From: Promicromonospora thailandica
GTDB lineage: Bacteria; Actinomycetota; Actinomycetes; Actinomycetales; Cellulomonadaceae
Assembly (NCBI RefSeq): GCF_024171955.1
Contig: NZ_JAMTCS010000006.1
Span: forward strand, 248,001 to 312,000
DNA length: 64,000 nucleotides
Direction of reading: 5' to 3'
This document shows positions 36,663 to 44,839 of the stretch, one piece after another (position 1 is the stretch's first letter; every line of letters begins with the position of its first letter). The notes beneath the pieces are model-generated. The model had not been told where the DNA came from and ran no database searches. It saw nothing but the letters and a program-made list of their open reading frames with translations. The translations under genes and the position numbers were made by a program.

Positions 36663-38627
36663 ATGACGGAGGCACGCGTCCCCGCGCGAGTTCGGCGCGT
36701 CTCCTCCGAGGACCAGGCGCGCGAGCTCGCCGCAGCCCTCCAGCGGCCGGGCCGCGACCGGCCGGTCGTGGTCATCTCGACGCCCGCCGGGCACGACACC
36801 CCCTTCGTGGACCCGCAGCGCGTGCTCGACGACGTCGACGGGCTCGCCGAGGTGGTCGTCATCCCCACGGGCGACGTGTCCTGGGCGTTCTCGTCGGGCA
36901 TGCCGCCGGACACGCAGGTCTACGGCGGTGCCTCCCGCGTCTACGGCACCGACCTGGAGTGGGTGCACCAGCCGCGCCGCTCGCCGCTGCACTTCGCCTA
37001 CTCCCCGGACGAGGACGCCCGCGTGCACGACCGCCTCGTCGGCGACGTCATGCGGTTCGCGGTGCGCGCGGGGATCGTGGGCTCGGCCCGCTCCGCCCCG
37101 GACGCGACCCCCGTCGAGGGCACGGTGCTCGGCCTGCTCGGATCGCGCGCCCTGGTCAGCACCGACGGCGGCGGCCAGGCCAGCATCGCCGAGGAGCTCG
37201 TGCTGCCCGACGTGCCCCTGTCCCGCGTGCTCGCGCCCGGGATGCGGGTCGCGGGGGTGCTCGACCCGGTCCGCCGGCTCCTCGACGTCCGCGGCATGCT
37301 GCCCGACGCCGCCGCGCTGCGCCGGGCGGTGCACGCCGCCTACCGCGTGGGCCAGGTGGTGCTCGGCCGGGTCGAGACGGTCGAGGACCACGCCGTCCGC
37401 ATCGCGCTCGCCCCCGGCGTGCTGGTCCGCGTGCGCCGCGCGGAGATCACCGGCAACGACCTGGACCTGCTCGGCGACCTGTTCACGCCGGGCGAGGTGG
37501 TGGTCGCCCGCAGGGTGCCCGCGCCGCTGGACGGCCTGGCACTGCGGCTCGACGACGTCGACGAGTCCGAGGACAAGCCCGTCACCGCGATCGCCCTGCT
37601 GGAGGGCGGCCCGCCCTGGTTGGAACCCGACCCTCCTGCGCGGGACGACGAGCCGCTCGCGGTGCTGCCCGCGCCCGTCGTGGATCCGGCGCCGGACGGG
37701 TTCGCCGGGGCCGCGACGGACCGCGACGGTCCGCCCACGCCCGCCGACCTGTTCGGCCCGGCGCCCGGACCCGGCCGGGGCGGCGCGCCACCCGGCCCGC
37801 CGGCCCCGGAAGCGGGTGGCCCGCGGGCGCCGACCCCCGGCGACGTCGCCGCGTGGCACGCCGGCGGGCAGGACACGCTGCCGTCGCCTCCGCCGTCGTC
37901 CACCGTGCCCGCCCTGGCGAGCGACTCCCCGGCGGAGCCGCCGGGCAAGGCGGCCCGGGACCTGAGCCTGTCGCTCGACGCGGCCAGGGCGAAGGCCGCG
38001 GCCCTGGCCAAGGAGCTGCTGGACGACAAGGTCAAGCGGCACCAGGTCGAGCTGGAGGTCGACCGGCTGCTGGGGCGCGTCGGCGAGCTGACCGAGCGGC
38101 TGGAGCGTGCGGAACGGCGCGCCGAGCAGCAGGCGACCGCGCTGCGCAAGGCGCGGCAGGAGGCCGCGCGGCTGCGCCGCCGGCTGGGCGACGCGGGCGA
38201 CGAGCCGCCCGAGGAGCGCCACTTCCTCGACGACGAGGAGCAGCTCCGGTTCGAGGTGCTCACCGAGTGGGCCCGGACCATCCCCGCCGCCGACAAGGCG
38301 ACGCGGCCGCTGGCCCCGTACCGGCTCGGCCCGCGGTTCCTCGCGGCCCTGGCCGACGTCGAGGGCGTCAGCCGGGAGCGGGTGGTGTGGACGGTGGTCA
38401 TGGTGCTGACCGGCCTGGCCCCCGAGATGAACGGGCTCCAGGTGCACCGCCTGCGGACCGGCTCCGGAGGCGACGACCCGGCCCGGCAGCGCGACGACGG
38501 CGCGCAGTGCTGGCGGGTCGCGCTGCAGGTCAACTCGCCGTCGGCCCGCCGTCTGCACTACTGGCGGCTGCCGGGCGGCGCGTTCGAGCTGTCCCGCGTG
38601 GTGCTCCACGACGACGTGGAGCCGTGA
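36663..38627 (+). CDS. Uncharacterised multidomain protein, coiled coil and RelE-like end
   Basis: 654 residues, not recognised as a named family. Visible parts: an N-terminal alpha/beta module (about 15-125; VVVISTPAGHDTPF, VVVIPTGDVSWAFSSG, VYGGASRVYGTDLEW); two S1/OB-like strands blocks (about 150-185 and 230-285; VVLGRVETVEDHAVRIALAPG); a Pro/Ala/Gly-rich linker (about 315-430); a highly charged coiled coil (about 437-520); and a C-terminal domain (about 525-654) ending RRLHYWRLPGG and ELSRVVLHDD, a pattern reminiscent of RelE/ParE-fold proteins. No signal peptide or membrane segment. ATG 36663 is preceded by a strong GAGGAGG. A role in RNA or ribosome binding is only a guess from the domain shapes. 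Confidence 0.8.
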   Translation: MTEARVPARVRRVSSEDQARELAAALQRPGRDRPVVVISTPAGHDTPFVDPQRVLDDVDGLAEVVVIPTGDVSWAFSSGMPPDTQVYGGASRVYGTDLEWVHQPRRSPLHFAYSPDEDARVHDRLVGDVMRFAVRAGIVGSARSAPDATPVEGTVLGLLGSRALVSTDGGGQASIAEELVLPDVPLSRVLAPGMRVAGVLDPVRRLLDVRGMLPDAAALRRAVHAAYRVGQVVLGRVETVEDHAVRIALAPGVLVRVRRAEITGNDLDLLGDLFTPGEVVVARRVPAPLDGLALRLDDVDESEDKPVTAIALLEGGPPWLEPDPPARDDEPLAVLPAPVVDPAPDGFAGAATDRDGPPTPADLFGPAPGPGRGGAPPGPPAPEAGGPRAPTPGDVAAWHAGGQDTLPSPPPSSTVPALASDSPAEPPGKAARDLSLSLDAARAKAAALAKELLDDKVKRHQVELEVDRLLGRVGELTERLERAERRAEQQATALRKARQEAARLRRRLGDAGDEPPEERHFLDDEEQLRFEVLTEWARTIPAADKATRPLAPYRLGPRFLAALADVEGVSRERVVWTVVMVLTGLAPEMNGLQVHRLRTGSGGDDPARQRDDGAQCWRVALQVNSPSARRLHYWRLPGGAFELSRVVLHDDVEP

Positions 38628-38630
38628 TCC

Positions 38631-39152
38631 TCACCCCTGCTGGTCGGGCTCCCGCTCCCGGGTCCGGTCCTTCTCGCGGTCCTTCTCGTCCAGCTCCTCC
38701 AGGAGGTTGCGGATCTCCGAGCGCACGAAGTCACGCGTGGCCACCTCGTTGAGCGCGATCCGCAGCGCCGCCATCTCGCGCGCCAGGTACTCGGTGTCGG
38801 CGAGGTTGCGCTCCCCGCGCTGCCGGTCCTGCTCCGCCATGACGCGGTCGCGGTCGTCCTGCCGGTTCTGCGCCAGCAGGATGAGCGGGGCGGCGTAGCT
38901 GGCCTGGAGCGACAGCATCAGCGTGAGCGCGGTGAACCCGTTGGCGGCACTGTCGAACCGCAGGTTCTCCGGGCCCCACGCGTTCCACGCCAGCCACACC
39001 GCGCAGAACACCGTGAGATACACGAGGAATCGCGGGGTACCCAGGAACCGGGCGATCCCCTCGGTAACCCGGCCGACGGCGTCCTGGTCCATCCGCAGGC
39101 GGGGGACCAGGGCGCGGCGCTGGGCGAGCGGGGTGTCCAGGCGGTCAGCCAC
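38631..39152 (-). CDS. DUF1003 membrane protein
   Basis: 173 residues with two membrane segments (FLVYLTVFCAVWLAWNAW, about 42-59, and FTALTLMLSLQASYAAPLILLA, about 73-94) and the DUF1003 core GPENLRFD and LLAQNRQDDRDR. The C-terminus is charged (EKDREKDRTREREP). Function unknown. Its start lies 8 nt inside the end of the MgtE_N/CBS gene, a coupling that suggests a joint role, perhaps in divalent cation handling (inference). Confidence 0.87.
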   Translation of the reverse strand: MADRLDTPLAQRRALVPRLRMDQDAVGRVTEGIARFLGTPRFLVYLTVFCAVWLAWNAWGPENLRFDSAANGFTALTLMLSLQASYAAPLILLAQNRQDDRDRVMAEQDRQRGERNLADTEYLAREMAALRIALNEVATRDFVRSEIRNLLEELDEKDREKDRTREREPDQQG

Positions 39153-40455
39153 GTCGCACCTCCCGTCGCGCCCCAGGTGCCGCCGCCGGGGCGGCCTGCG
39201 CGGCGACCTCGTCCTCGTCGTCGCTGTCGCGCCAGTCGTCCGGGAGGATGTGGTCCAGCACGTCGTCGACGGTGACCACCCCGAGCAGCCGGCGCTGCGC
39301 GTCCAGCACGGGCAGGGCGAGCAGGTCGTACGCCGCGAGCAGCCGCGTCACCTGACCCACCGACGCGTCGTGGGTGAGCCACTCCGTCTCGGCGTCGAGC
39401 ACGGACGCCACCGCCGCGTGCGGCGGCTCGCGCAGCAGCCGCTGGAAGTGCGCGACGCCGAGGAACCGGCCCGTCGGTGTCTCCAGCGGCGGCCGCACCA
39501 CGAAGACCATCGAGGCCAGCGCCGGCGGCAGCTCCGAGCGCCGGATCGAGGCCAGCGCCGTCGCTATGGTGTCGTCCGCGCCGAGGATCACCGGCTCCGT
39601 GGTCATCAGGCCGCCCGCGGTGTCCTCCGCGTACTCCAGCAGCCGCCGGACGTCCGCCGCCTCCTCCGGCTCCATCAGGTTGAGCAGCTGGGCCGCCTGC
39701 TCGTCCGGCAGCTCGTTCAGCAGGTCGGCGGCGTCGTCCGGCTCCATGACCTCCAGCACGTCGGCCGCACGGTCCACGTCCAGCCCGGACAGGATCGACA
39801 CCTGCGCGTCCTCCGGCAGCTCCTCCAGCACGTCCGCGAGCCGCTCGTCGTTCAGCGCCGTGGCGATCTCGAGCCGCCGTCCCGCGCCCAGGTCCCGGAT
39901 CACGTCGGCGAGGTCCGCCGCGCGCATGTCCTCGTACGCCTCCAGCAGGCGGGCCGCACCCTGCTCGGCGGAGCGGGCCGTGAGGTCCTGCACCGCGTCC
40001 ACCGGGACGGTCAGCGTCGAGCCGCGGCGGAACGGCGCGGACCCGCGCGACGAACGGCGGCGCACGAACAGCTGGTCCACGAGCCAGTCGCCCGTGCGCT
40101 GCTGCGCGATCGAGACGTCCTCGATGGTCACCTCGCCCGAGCCGTCCTTGAGCTGCACCCGGCGGTCCAGGAGCTCACCCAGCACCACCGACTCCATCGC
40201 CCGCTGCTCGAACCGCCGCAGGTTCACCAGGCCCGTGCTGATCACCTGCCCCGAGTCGATGCTCGTGACCCGCGTCAGAGGCAGGAAGACCCGGCGCCGG
40301 CCCGGCACCTCGACCACCAGGCCGACGGCGCGCGGCGCCCCCTTCGCCCGCACCAGCACGACCACGTCACGGACCCGGCCCACCTGGTCCCCGATCGGGT
40401 CGAAGACCACGGTGCCTGCCAGACGTGCGACGAAAACCCTGGTACCGGCGCTCAC
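39145..40455 (-). CDS. PRC-barrel, MgtE_N and CBS domain protein without a channel
   Basis: 436 residues. An N-terminal PRC-barrel-like domain (RLAGTVVFDPIGDQVGRVRDVVVLV, about 10-35) is followed by a MgtE N-domain of helical repeats (about 160-270; ADLADVIRDLG, RAADVLEVMEPDDAADLLNELP) and a CBS pair (about 285-410; VLDAQRRLLGVVTVDDVLDHI). The C-terminal transmembrane channel of real MgtE magnesium transporters is absent, so this looks like the cytosolic magnesium-sensing half as a separate protein. GTG 40455 has TAGGCT 7 nt upstream. Overlaps the DUF1003 gene. Confidence 0.87.
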   Translation of the reverse strand: MSAGTRVFVARLAGTVVFDPIGDQVGRVRDVVVLVRAKGAPRAVGLVVEVPGRRRVFLPLTRVTSIDSGQVISTGLVNLRRFEQRAMESVVLGELLDRRVQLKDGSGEVTIEDVSIAQQRTGDWLVDQLFVRRRSSRGSAPFRRGSTLTVPVDAVQDLTARSAEQGAARLLEAYEDMRAADLADVIRDLGAGRRLEIATALNDERLADVLEELPEDAQVSILSGLDVDRAADVLEVMEPDDAADLLNELPDEQAAQLLNLMEPEEAADVRRLLEYAEDTAGGLMTTEPVILGADDTIATALASIRRSELPPALASMVFVVRPPLETPTGRFLGVAHFQRLLREPPHAAVASVLDAETEWLTHDASVGQVTRLLAAYDLLALPVLDAQRRLLGVVTVDDVLDHILPDDWRDSDDEDEVAAQAAPAAAPGARREVRRG

Positions 40456-40462
40456 GCTGGTC

Positions 40463-40468
40463 AGCCTA
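40463..40468 (-). promoter_or_regulatory. -10 box of leaderless MgtE_N/CBS transcript
   Basis: TAGGCT on the minus strand, 7 nt before the GTG at 40455. Confidence 0.55.
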
Positions 40469-40528
40469 CGACCCGCCCCCAGCCCTCGCTCCTCGCCACT
40501 TCTGCCCAGGTGGGGGACACTATGGGAT

Positions 40529-41503
40529 ATGAGCATGTCTCGCCCGGGTGCCGTCCCGAAGGTCCCGACCCTGCCGGCCGGTGACGAGGTTGCCGCGTAC
40601 TCCACCTACCTGGAGGCGCAGAAAGCGGTCGACTACCTGTCCGACAACAAGTTTCCCGTCGAGAACGTCACCATCGTGGGCACCGACCTGCGCATGGTGG
40701 AGCGCGTCACGGGGCGCCTGACCTACGGCCGGGTGGCGCTCGCGGGCGCCCTCTCCGGCGCGTGGTTCGGCTTCTTCGTCGGCCTGCTGCTCACGCTCTT
40801 CGCGGGCGGGTCGTCCGGCTTCCAGGTGATGTTCGCGGGCATCGCGCTCGGTGCCGGCTTCGGCCTGCTGTTCTCGATCCTGTCGTACTCCTTCACGGGC
40901 GGACGCCGCGACTTCACCTCCTCGTCGCAGATCGTCGCCGCCACCTACGCGATCCTGTGCGGGCACGACCTGGCCTCGGACGCCAGGGCGCTCCTGGTGC
41001 AGTCGCCGGGCGGGCTGGGCAAGTCGCGGGGTGGCGCCACCGTCGGCTCGCCGCCCGTCTACGGCACGCAGGCTCCCGCCGCTGCCGCGCCGCCGACCCC
41101 CGGTGCTCCGCCGGCCCCCGCCGCACCGCCGGCGCGGCCGACCGACCCGCGCTGGGTCACGCCCTCGGGTGAGCCCCGGTACGGCGCGATGCGCCCGGGC
41201 TCGGACACGGGCGCTGGTGCGTCCGGGGCTGGTGGCTCTGGTGCTGGTGGCTCTGGTGCTGGTGGCTCAGGTGCTGGTTCCTCTGGTGCTGGTTCCTCGG
41301 GTGCGTCTGGGGCTGGTGCGGCGGCTCCGGGCGCGGCGGGTCCGGGCGCTCCTGGCACGACGGCGGGCGATGGTCCCTCCGACGCTGCCCCGGCGGGCTC
41401 CACCGAGTCTCCCGAGACCCCGCCGACCTCCCCGGGCCCCCGCCCCGAGGATGACACCCCGACATCCCGCACCAACCCTTACGCCCCACCGACGGACGAC
41501 TGA
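40529..41503 (+). CDS. GS17M-type general stress membrane protein
   Basis: 324 residues. The N-terminal domain VAAYSTYLEAQKAVDYLSDNKFPVENVTIVGTDLRMVER is the general-stress-protein-17M type, followed by two membrane helices (about 75-97 and 101-125). The C-terminal 150 residues are low-complexity Pro/Ala then Gly/Ser (GAGGSGAGGSGAGG), encoded by a 15-bp tandem repeat. Function unknown; relatives are stress-induced membrane proteins. The start is ATG 40529 or 40535. GACACT 7 nt before 40529 may make it leaderless. Divergent from the MgtE_N/CBS gene. Confidence 0.8.
   Translation: MSMSRPGAVPKVPTLPAGDEVAAYSTYLEAQKAVDYLSDNKFPVENVTIVGTDLRMVERVTGRLTYGRVALAGALSGAWFGFFVGLLLTLFAGGSSGFQVMFAGIALGAGFGLLFSILSYSFTGGRRDFTSSSQIVAATYAILCGHDLASDARALLVQSPGGLGKSRGGATVGSPPVYGTQAPAAAAPPTPGAPPAPAAPPARPTDPRWVTPSGEPRYGAMRPGSDTGAGASGAGGSGAGGSGAGGSGAGSSGAGSSGASGAGAAAPGAAGPGAPGTTAGDGPSDAAPAGSTESPETPPTSPGPRPEDDTPTSRTNPYAPPTDD
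41228..41302 (+). repeat. 15-bp coding tandem repeat
   Basis: Five copies of GCTGGTGGCTCTGGT-like units, the last two changed to GCTGGTTCCTCTGGT. They encode a Gly/Ser/Ala linker in the GS17M-type protein. The step is a multiple of three, so length changes stay in frame. Confidence 0.9.
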
Positions 41504-41518
41504 CCCACTGGTCCCGAC

Positions 41519-42061
41519 TTCGGTCCCTTGCATCTGTCTGGCGGCGACTTCGGTCGGTTGCCTCGAGATCGGTCCTTCAATGGACCGATCTCAAGGCAAC
41601 CGACCGATGTCGTGTCTGGGCGGTGTGCTTCTGACCGAAGTGAACCAGGGGCGGGCCCTGTACCCGCTAGCTGCGCCGCTGCACGAGTGGTCCACCTGCC
41701 CCGGTGTCGTTCCTGTGCGCTTGTCTGGCGGTGGCGTCGGTCCTTTGCATCTGTCTGGCGGCGACTTCGGTCGGTTGCCTTGAGATCGGTCCTGCAATGG
41801 ACCGATGTCGGGGCAACCGACCGATGTCGTGTCTGGGCGGTGTGCTTCTGACCGAAGTGAACCAGGGGCAGGCCCTGCACCCGCTAGCTGCACCGGTGCA
41901 CGAGTGGTCCGCCTGCCCCGGTGTCGGTCCTGTGCGCTTGTCTGGCGGTGGCGTCGGTCCTTTGCATCTGTCTGGCGGCGACTTCGGTCGGTTGCCTTGA
42001 GATCGGTCCTGCAATGGACCGATGTCGGGGCAACCGACCGATGTCGTGTCTGGGCGGTGTG
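41519..42061. repeat. 217-bp tandem repeat with internal palindromes
   Basis: GCGACTTCGGTCGGTTGCC recurs at 41544, 41761 and 41978, an exact 217-bp period. A partial copy precedes and the third copy breaks off near 42061. Each unit holds a palindrome; the first has 25-nt arms 41551-41575 and 41582-41606 with one mismatch and a 6-nt loop. The units also share TGTCGTGTCTGGGCGGTGT and CGCTAGCTGC. The period is not a multiple of three and the reading frames through it are repeat-derived, so I take 41504-42224 as non-coding. Confidence 0.9.
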
Positions 42062-42224
42062 CGTCCGACCGAAGCGCCACACGGGATGACAGGGCGGGCA
42101 AGGTCAGCCGCCGGAGCCGACCGACCCTCGCCACCAGGTCCCAACACTAGGACGGTCACCACCGCCGGTGCTCCGCCGGGTCTGTGCACAGGTCGCGCCT
42201 GGTCGAGCCCGTCGGCAGGCCGCG

Positions 42225-43199
42225 ATGACGGACCGTCGTGGGATGACGAACATCATTCCGACAGTCCGGCTTGCCTCGGAGGGCAACCGCAACACGCTGG
42301 CGGCCGCTGCGCGGGCCGGGGAGATCATCCGGGTACGGCGCGGGGCGTACTGCGCACCTGACCAGATCCGGGTCGAGGGACCGGGCAGTACACCGAGGGA
42401 GGCCCGGCGGACGGCGCTCGCCCGGGTGCGGGCCCTGCACTCCCAGCTCAGCGCCGATCATGTCTTCGGATACGCGTCGGCCGCGCTTCTGCACGGGTGC
42501 CGGCTGTGGACGGCGCCGCCGGCGACGCATATCTACCAGCGCTACCGCGCCTCAGGGCATGCCGCTTCCGACGTACGTCGGCACGCGTGGACGATCTCCG
42601 CGGGGGACGTCACCGCTGCCGCGGGCATGCCCGTGACCTCGCTGGCGCGCACGGTCGTCGACTGCGCACGGACGCTGCACCCCCTCGACGGCCTGGTGAT
42701 CGCCGACTCCGCGCTGGCCATGGGGATCACGCGGGAGACCCTGCTCGAGGTTCTTGCCCTTCTGCCCGCCCGGCGTGGCAGCCGCCGGGCACGGCGGGTG
42801 ATCGAGCTGGCGGACGGAGGGGCGCAGTCGGCCTGGGAGACCTGGGTCCGGTACGAGATCCTGCGGCGCGGCCTGCCCCGTCCCGTGACGCAGATGCCCG
42901 TGCACACCGCCGTCGGCGTCTTCCACACCGACCTCGGGTACACCGGATGGGCTCTCGGCATCGAGTTCGACGGTCGGGTGAAGTACCGGCCCGACGGGGT
43001 GCGTCCAGGGCACGACCCTGCCCAGGAGTACCTGGACGAGAAGGCCCGGGCCGCCGCGATCAGACAGGCGGGCATCACGATCGAGAACGTCAGCTCAGCG
43101 GACCGCCGGGACGTCGCGGCGATGATCGACCGGATCGTCCGCCACCTGCCGCACGACCTGGCGACGGCTGCTCGCCCCGACCCGTTGCTCCCACCGTGA
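42225..43199 (+). CDS. AbiEi-like winged-helix protein with DUF559-like nuclease end
   Basis: 324 residues. The N-terminal part (GNRNTLAAAARAGEIIRVRRGAYCAP, about 20-45) is the winged-helix start of type IV antitoxin/AbiEi-like regulators; the middle contains TSLARTVVDCAR. The C-terminus has the DUF559/Vsr-like pattern WALGIEFDGRVKY ... EKARAAAIRQAGITIENV, a putative nuclease fold. Such solitary proteins are common in actinobacteria; no AbiEii-type toxin gene is adjacent. ATG 42225 or 42243 may be the start; neither has a good ribosome site. It sits between two copies of the same palindromic repeat family. Confidence 0.75.
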   Translation: MTDRRGMTNIIPTVRLASEGNRNTLAAAARAGEIIRVRRGAYCAPDQIRVEGPGSTPREARRTALARVRALHSQLSADHVFGYASAALLHGCRLWTAPPATHIYQRYRASGHAASDVRRHAWTISAGDVTAAAGMPVTSLARTVVDCARTLHPLDGLVIADSALAMGITRETLLEVLALLPARRGSRRARRVIELADGGAQSAWETWVRYEILRRGLPRPVTQMPVHTAVGVFHTDLGYTGWALGIEFDGRVKYRPDGVRPGHDPAQEYLDEKARAAAIRQAGITIENVSSADRRDVAAMIDRIVRHLPHDLATAARPDPLLPP

Positions 43200-43207
43200 T
43201 CGCCGAC

Positions 43208-43267
43208 GTCGGTCGCTCGCCCCGAGACCGGTCGCTCGAACGACCGGTCTCGGAGCAACCGACCGAA
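43208..43267. repeat. Diverged copy of the palindromic repeat
   Basis: Core CCGAGACCGGTCG (43222-43234) pairs exactly with 43241-43253 around CTCGAA. The flanks CGGTCGCTCG and CAACCGACCG match the outer arms of the 41.5-kb and 27.1-kb palindromes. It lies between the AbiEi-like gene and the convergent aminopeptidase gene and could terminate both. Confidence 0.8.
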
Positions 43268-43291
43268 GTCGACGGACGCGCGCCGTCGACG

Positions 43292-44827
43292 TCAGCGGAG
43301 GGACGCCATCCAGGCCTCGACGTCCTCCGGGCGGCGGGGGAGCGCCGCCGACAGGTTCTCGTTGCCGTCGGCGGTGATCAGCACGTCGTCCTCGATGCGC
43401 ACGCCGATGCCTCGGAACTCCTCCGGCACGGCGAGGTCGTCCGCCTTGAAGTACAGGCCCGGCTCGATGGTGAACACCATGCCCGGCTCCAGCACGCCGT
43501 CGAGGTAGAGCTCGCGGCGGGCCTGCGCGCAGTCGTGGACGTCGAGACCGAGGTGGTGCGACGTGCCGTGCACCATCCAGCGGCGGTGCTGCTGGCCGTC
43601 GTCGGACAGGGCCTCGTCCGCCGTGACGCCGTCGGGCAGGAAGCCCCACTCCTCCAGGCGTGCCGCGATGACCTCCATGGCCGCCGCGTGCACGTCCCGG
43701 AACTTCACGCCCGGCTTCGCGACGGCGAACGCCGCGTCGGCCGCATCGAGCACCGCCTGGTAGATCTTCCGCTGCACCTCGGTGTACTCGCCGTCGACCG
43801 GCAGGGACCGCGTGATGTCGGCCGTGTAGAGCGAGTCCACCTCGACGCCGCCGTCGAGCAGCAGCACGTCGCCCGAGCGCACCTCGCCGTCGTTCCGGAT
43901 CCAGTGCAGCGTGGTGGCGTGCTCGCCCGAGGCGGCGATCGTCTCGTAGCCCACGGCGTTGCCCTCGAGGCGCGCGTGCCCGTCGAAGGTGGTCTCCACG
44001 ACGCGCTCGCCGCGCCGGTGCTCCAGCGCGCGCGGCAGGGCACGCACCACGGCCTCGAAGCCCTCGATGGTGCGGGCCACGGCCTCGCGCATCTGCTCGA
44101 TCTCGTACTCGTCCTTGACCAGGCGCAGCTCGGAGGTGGCCTCCACGAGGGCTTCGTCGGTCAGGGCGTCCTCGTCCTCGCCGGCCTCCAGGCGCAGCTC
44201 CTCGACGAGGGCCTCGATGGCGTCGTCGGCTCCCGAGACCACGAGCAGCCGCACGCCGCCGTCGCCGACGTCCTTGGCCAGCGCGTCGCCCAGCTCGTCG
44301 ATGTGGCGGGCCTCGATGCCGGTCAGGGCCTCGACGTCGGCCAGCGACGGGCGGGCGCCCACCCAGAACTCGCCGTAGCGCGCGTCGGCATAGAACTCCT
44401 CGTTGTCGCGCGGGGCGAGCGGGCGCACGTAGAGCACGGCGTGGTGGTTCGAACCGCCGTCGCCCGCGCCGTCCTCGACCGGGTGCAGCACGAGCACCGC
44501 GTCCGGCTCCTGGTCGGTGCCCAGACCGGTGAGGTGGGCGAAGGCGGAGTGCGGCCGGAACCGGTAGTCGGTGTCGTTGGACCGCGGCTTGAGCGAGCCC
44601 GCCGGGATCACCAGGCGCAGACCGGGCAGTCGCTCCGAGAGCGCGGCGCGCCGGGCCACGGTGTACGGCGCGGCGGCGGACGGTGTCAGACCGAGCTCGG
44701 CGCGGGGGGCCCACTGCGACATCACGAAGTTCTTGAACGCGGTCGAGGCGGGACGGTGCGAACGGTTGGAGCCGCGGTCGGCGGCCGGTTGCTCTTCAGG
44801 CTGCGATGCAGTGGTGGGCTCGCTCAT
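43292..44827 (-). CDS. Xaa-Pro aminopeptidase (M24B, PepP type)
   Basis: A 511-residue metallopeptidase removing N-terminal residues before proline. An AMP_N domain (about 50-190; AHLTGLGTDQEPDAVLVL) precedes the pita-bread catalytic domain. Its dimanganese ligands are visible in LLDGGVEVDSLYTADITRS (two Asp), HGTSHHLGLDVHD (His), FTIEPGLYF (Glu) and RIEDDVLITADGNENLS (Glu). Cytoplasmic, no signal peptide. ATG 44827 has AACACT 6 nt upstream, possibly leaderless. Confidence 0.93.
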   Translation of the reverse strand: MSEPTTASQPEEQPAADRGSNRSHRPASTAFKNFVMSQWAPRAELGLTPSAAAPYTVARRAALSERLPGLRLVIPAGSLKPRSNDTDYRFRPHSAFAHLTGLGTDQEPDAVLVLHPVEDGAGDGGSNHHAVLYVRPLAPRDNEEFYADARYGEFWVGARPSLADVEALTGIEARHIDELGDALAKDVGDGGVRLLVVSGADDAIEALVEELRLEAGEDEDALTDEALVEATSELRLVKDEYEIEQMREAVARTIEGFEAVVRALPRALEHRRGERVVETTFDGHARLEGNAVGYETIAASGEHATTLHWIRNDGEVRSGDVLLLDGGVEVDSLYTADITRSLPVDGEYTEVQRKIYQAVLDAADAAFAVAKPGVKFRDVHAAAMEVIAARLEEWGFLPDGVTADEALSDDGQQHRRWMVHGTSHHLGLDVHDCAQARRELYLDGVLEPGMVFTIEPGLYFKADDLAVPEEFRGIGVRIEDDVLITADGNENLSAALPRRPEDVEAWMASLR

Positions 44828-44839
44828 GAGCCCAGTGTT

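Noticed and set aside
41479-42134. Overlapping minus- and plus-strand frames of 100-160 codons in the repeat region
   Set aside because: Their peptides repeat every 217 bp in shifted frames, have no ribosome sites and vanish outside the repeat.
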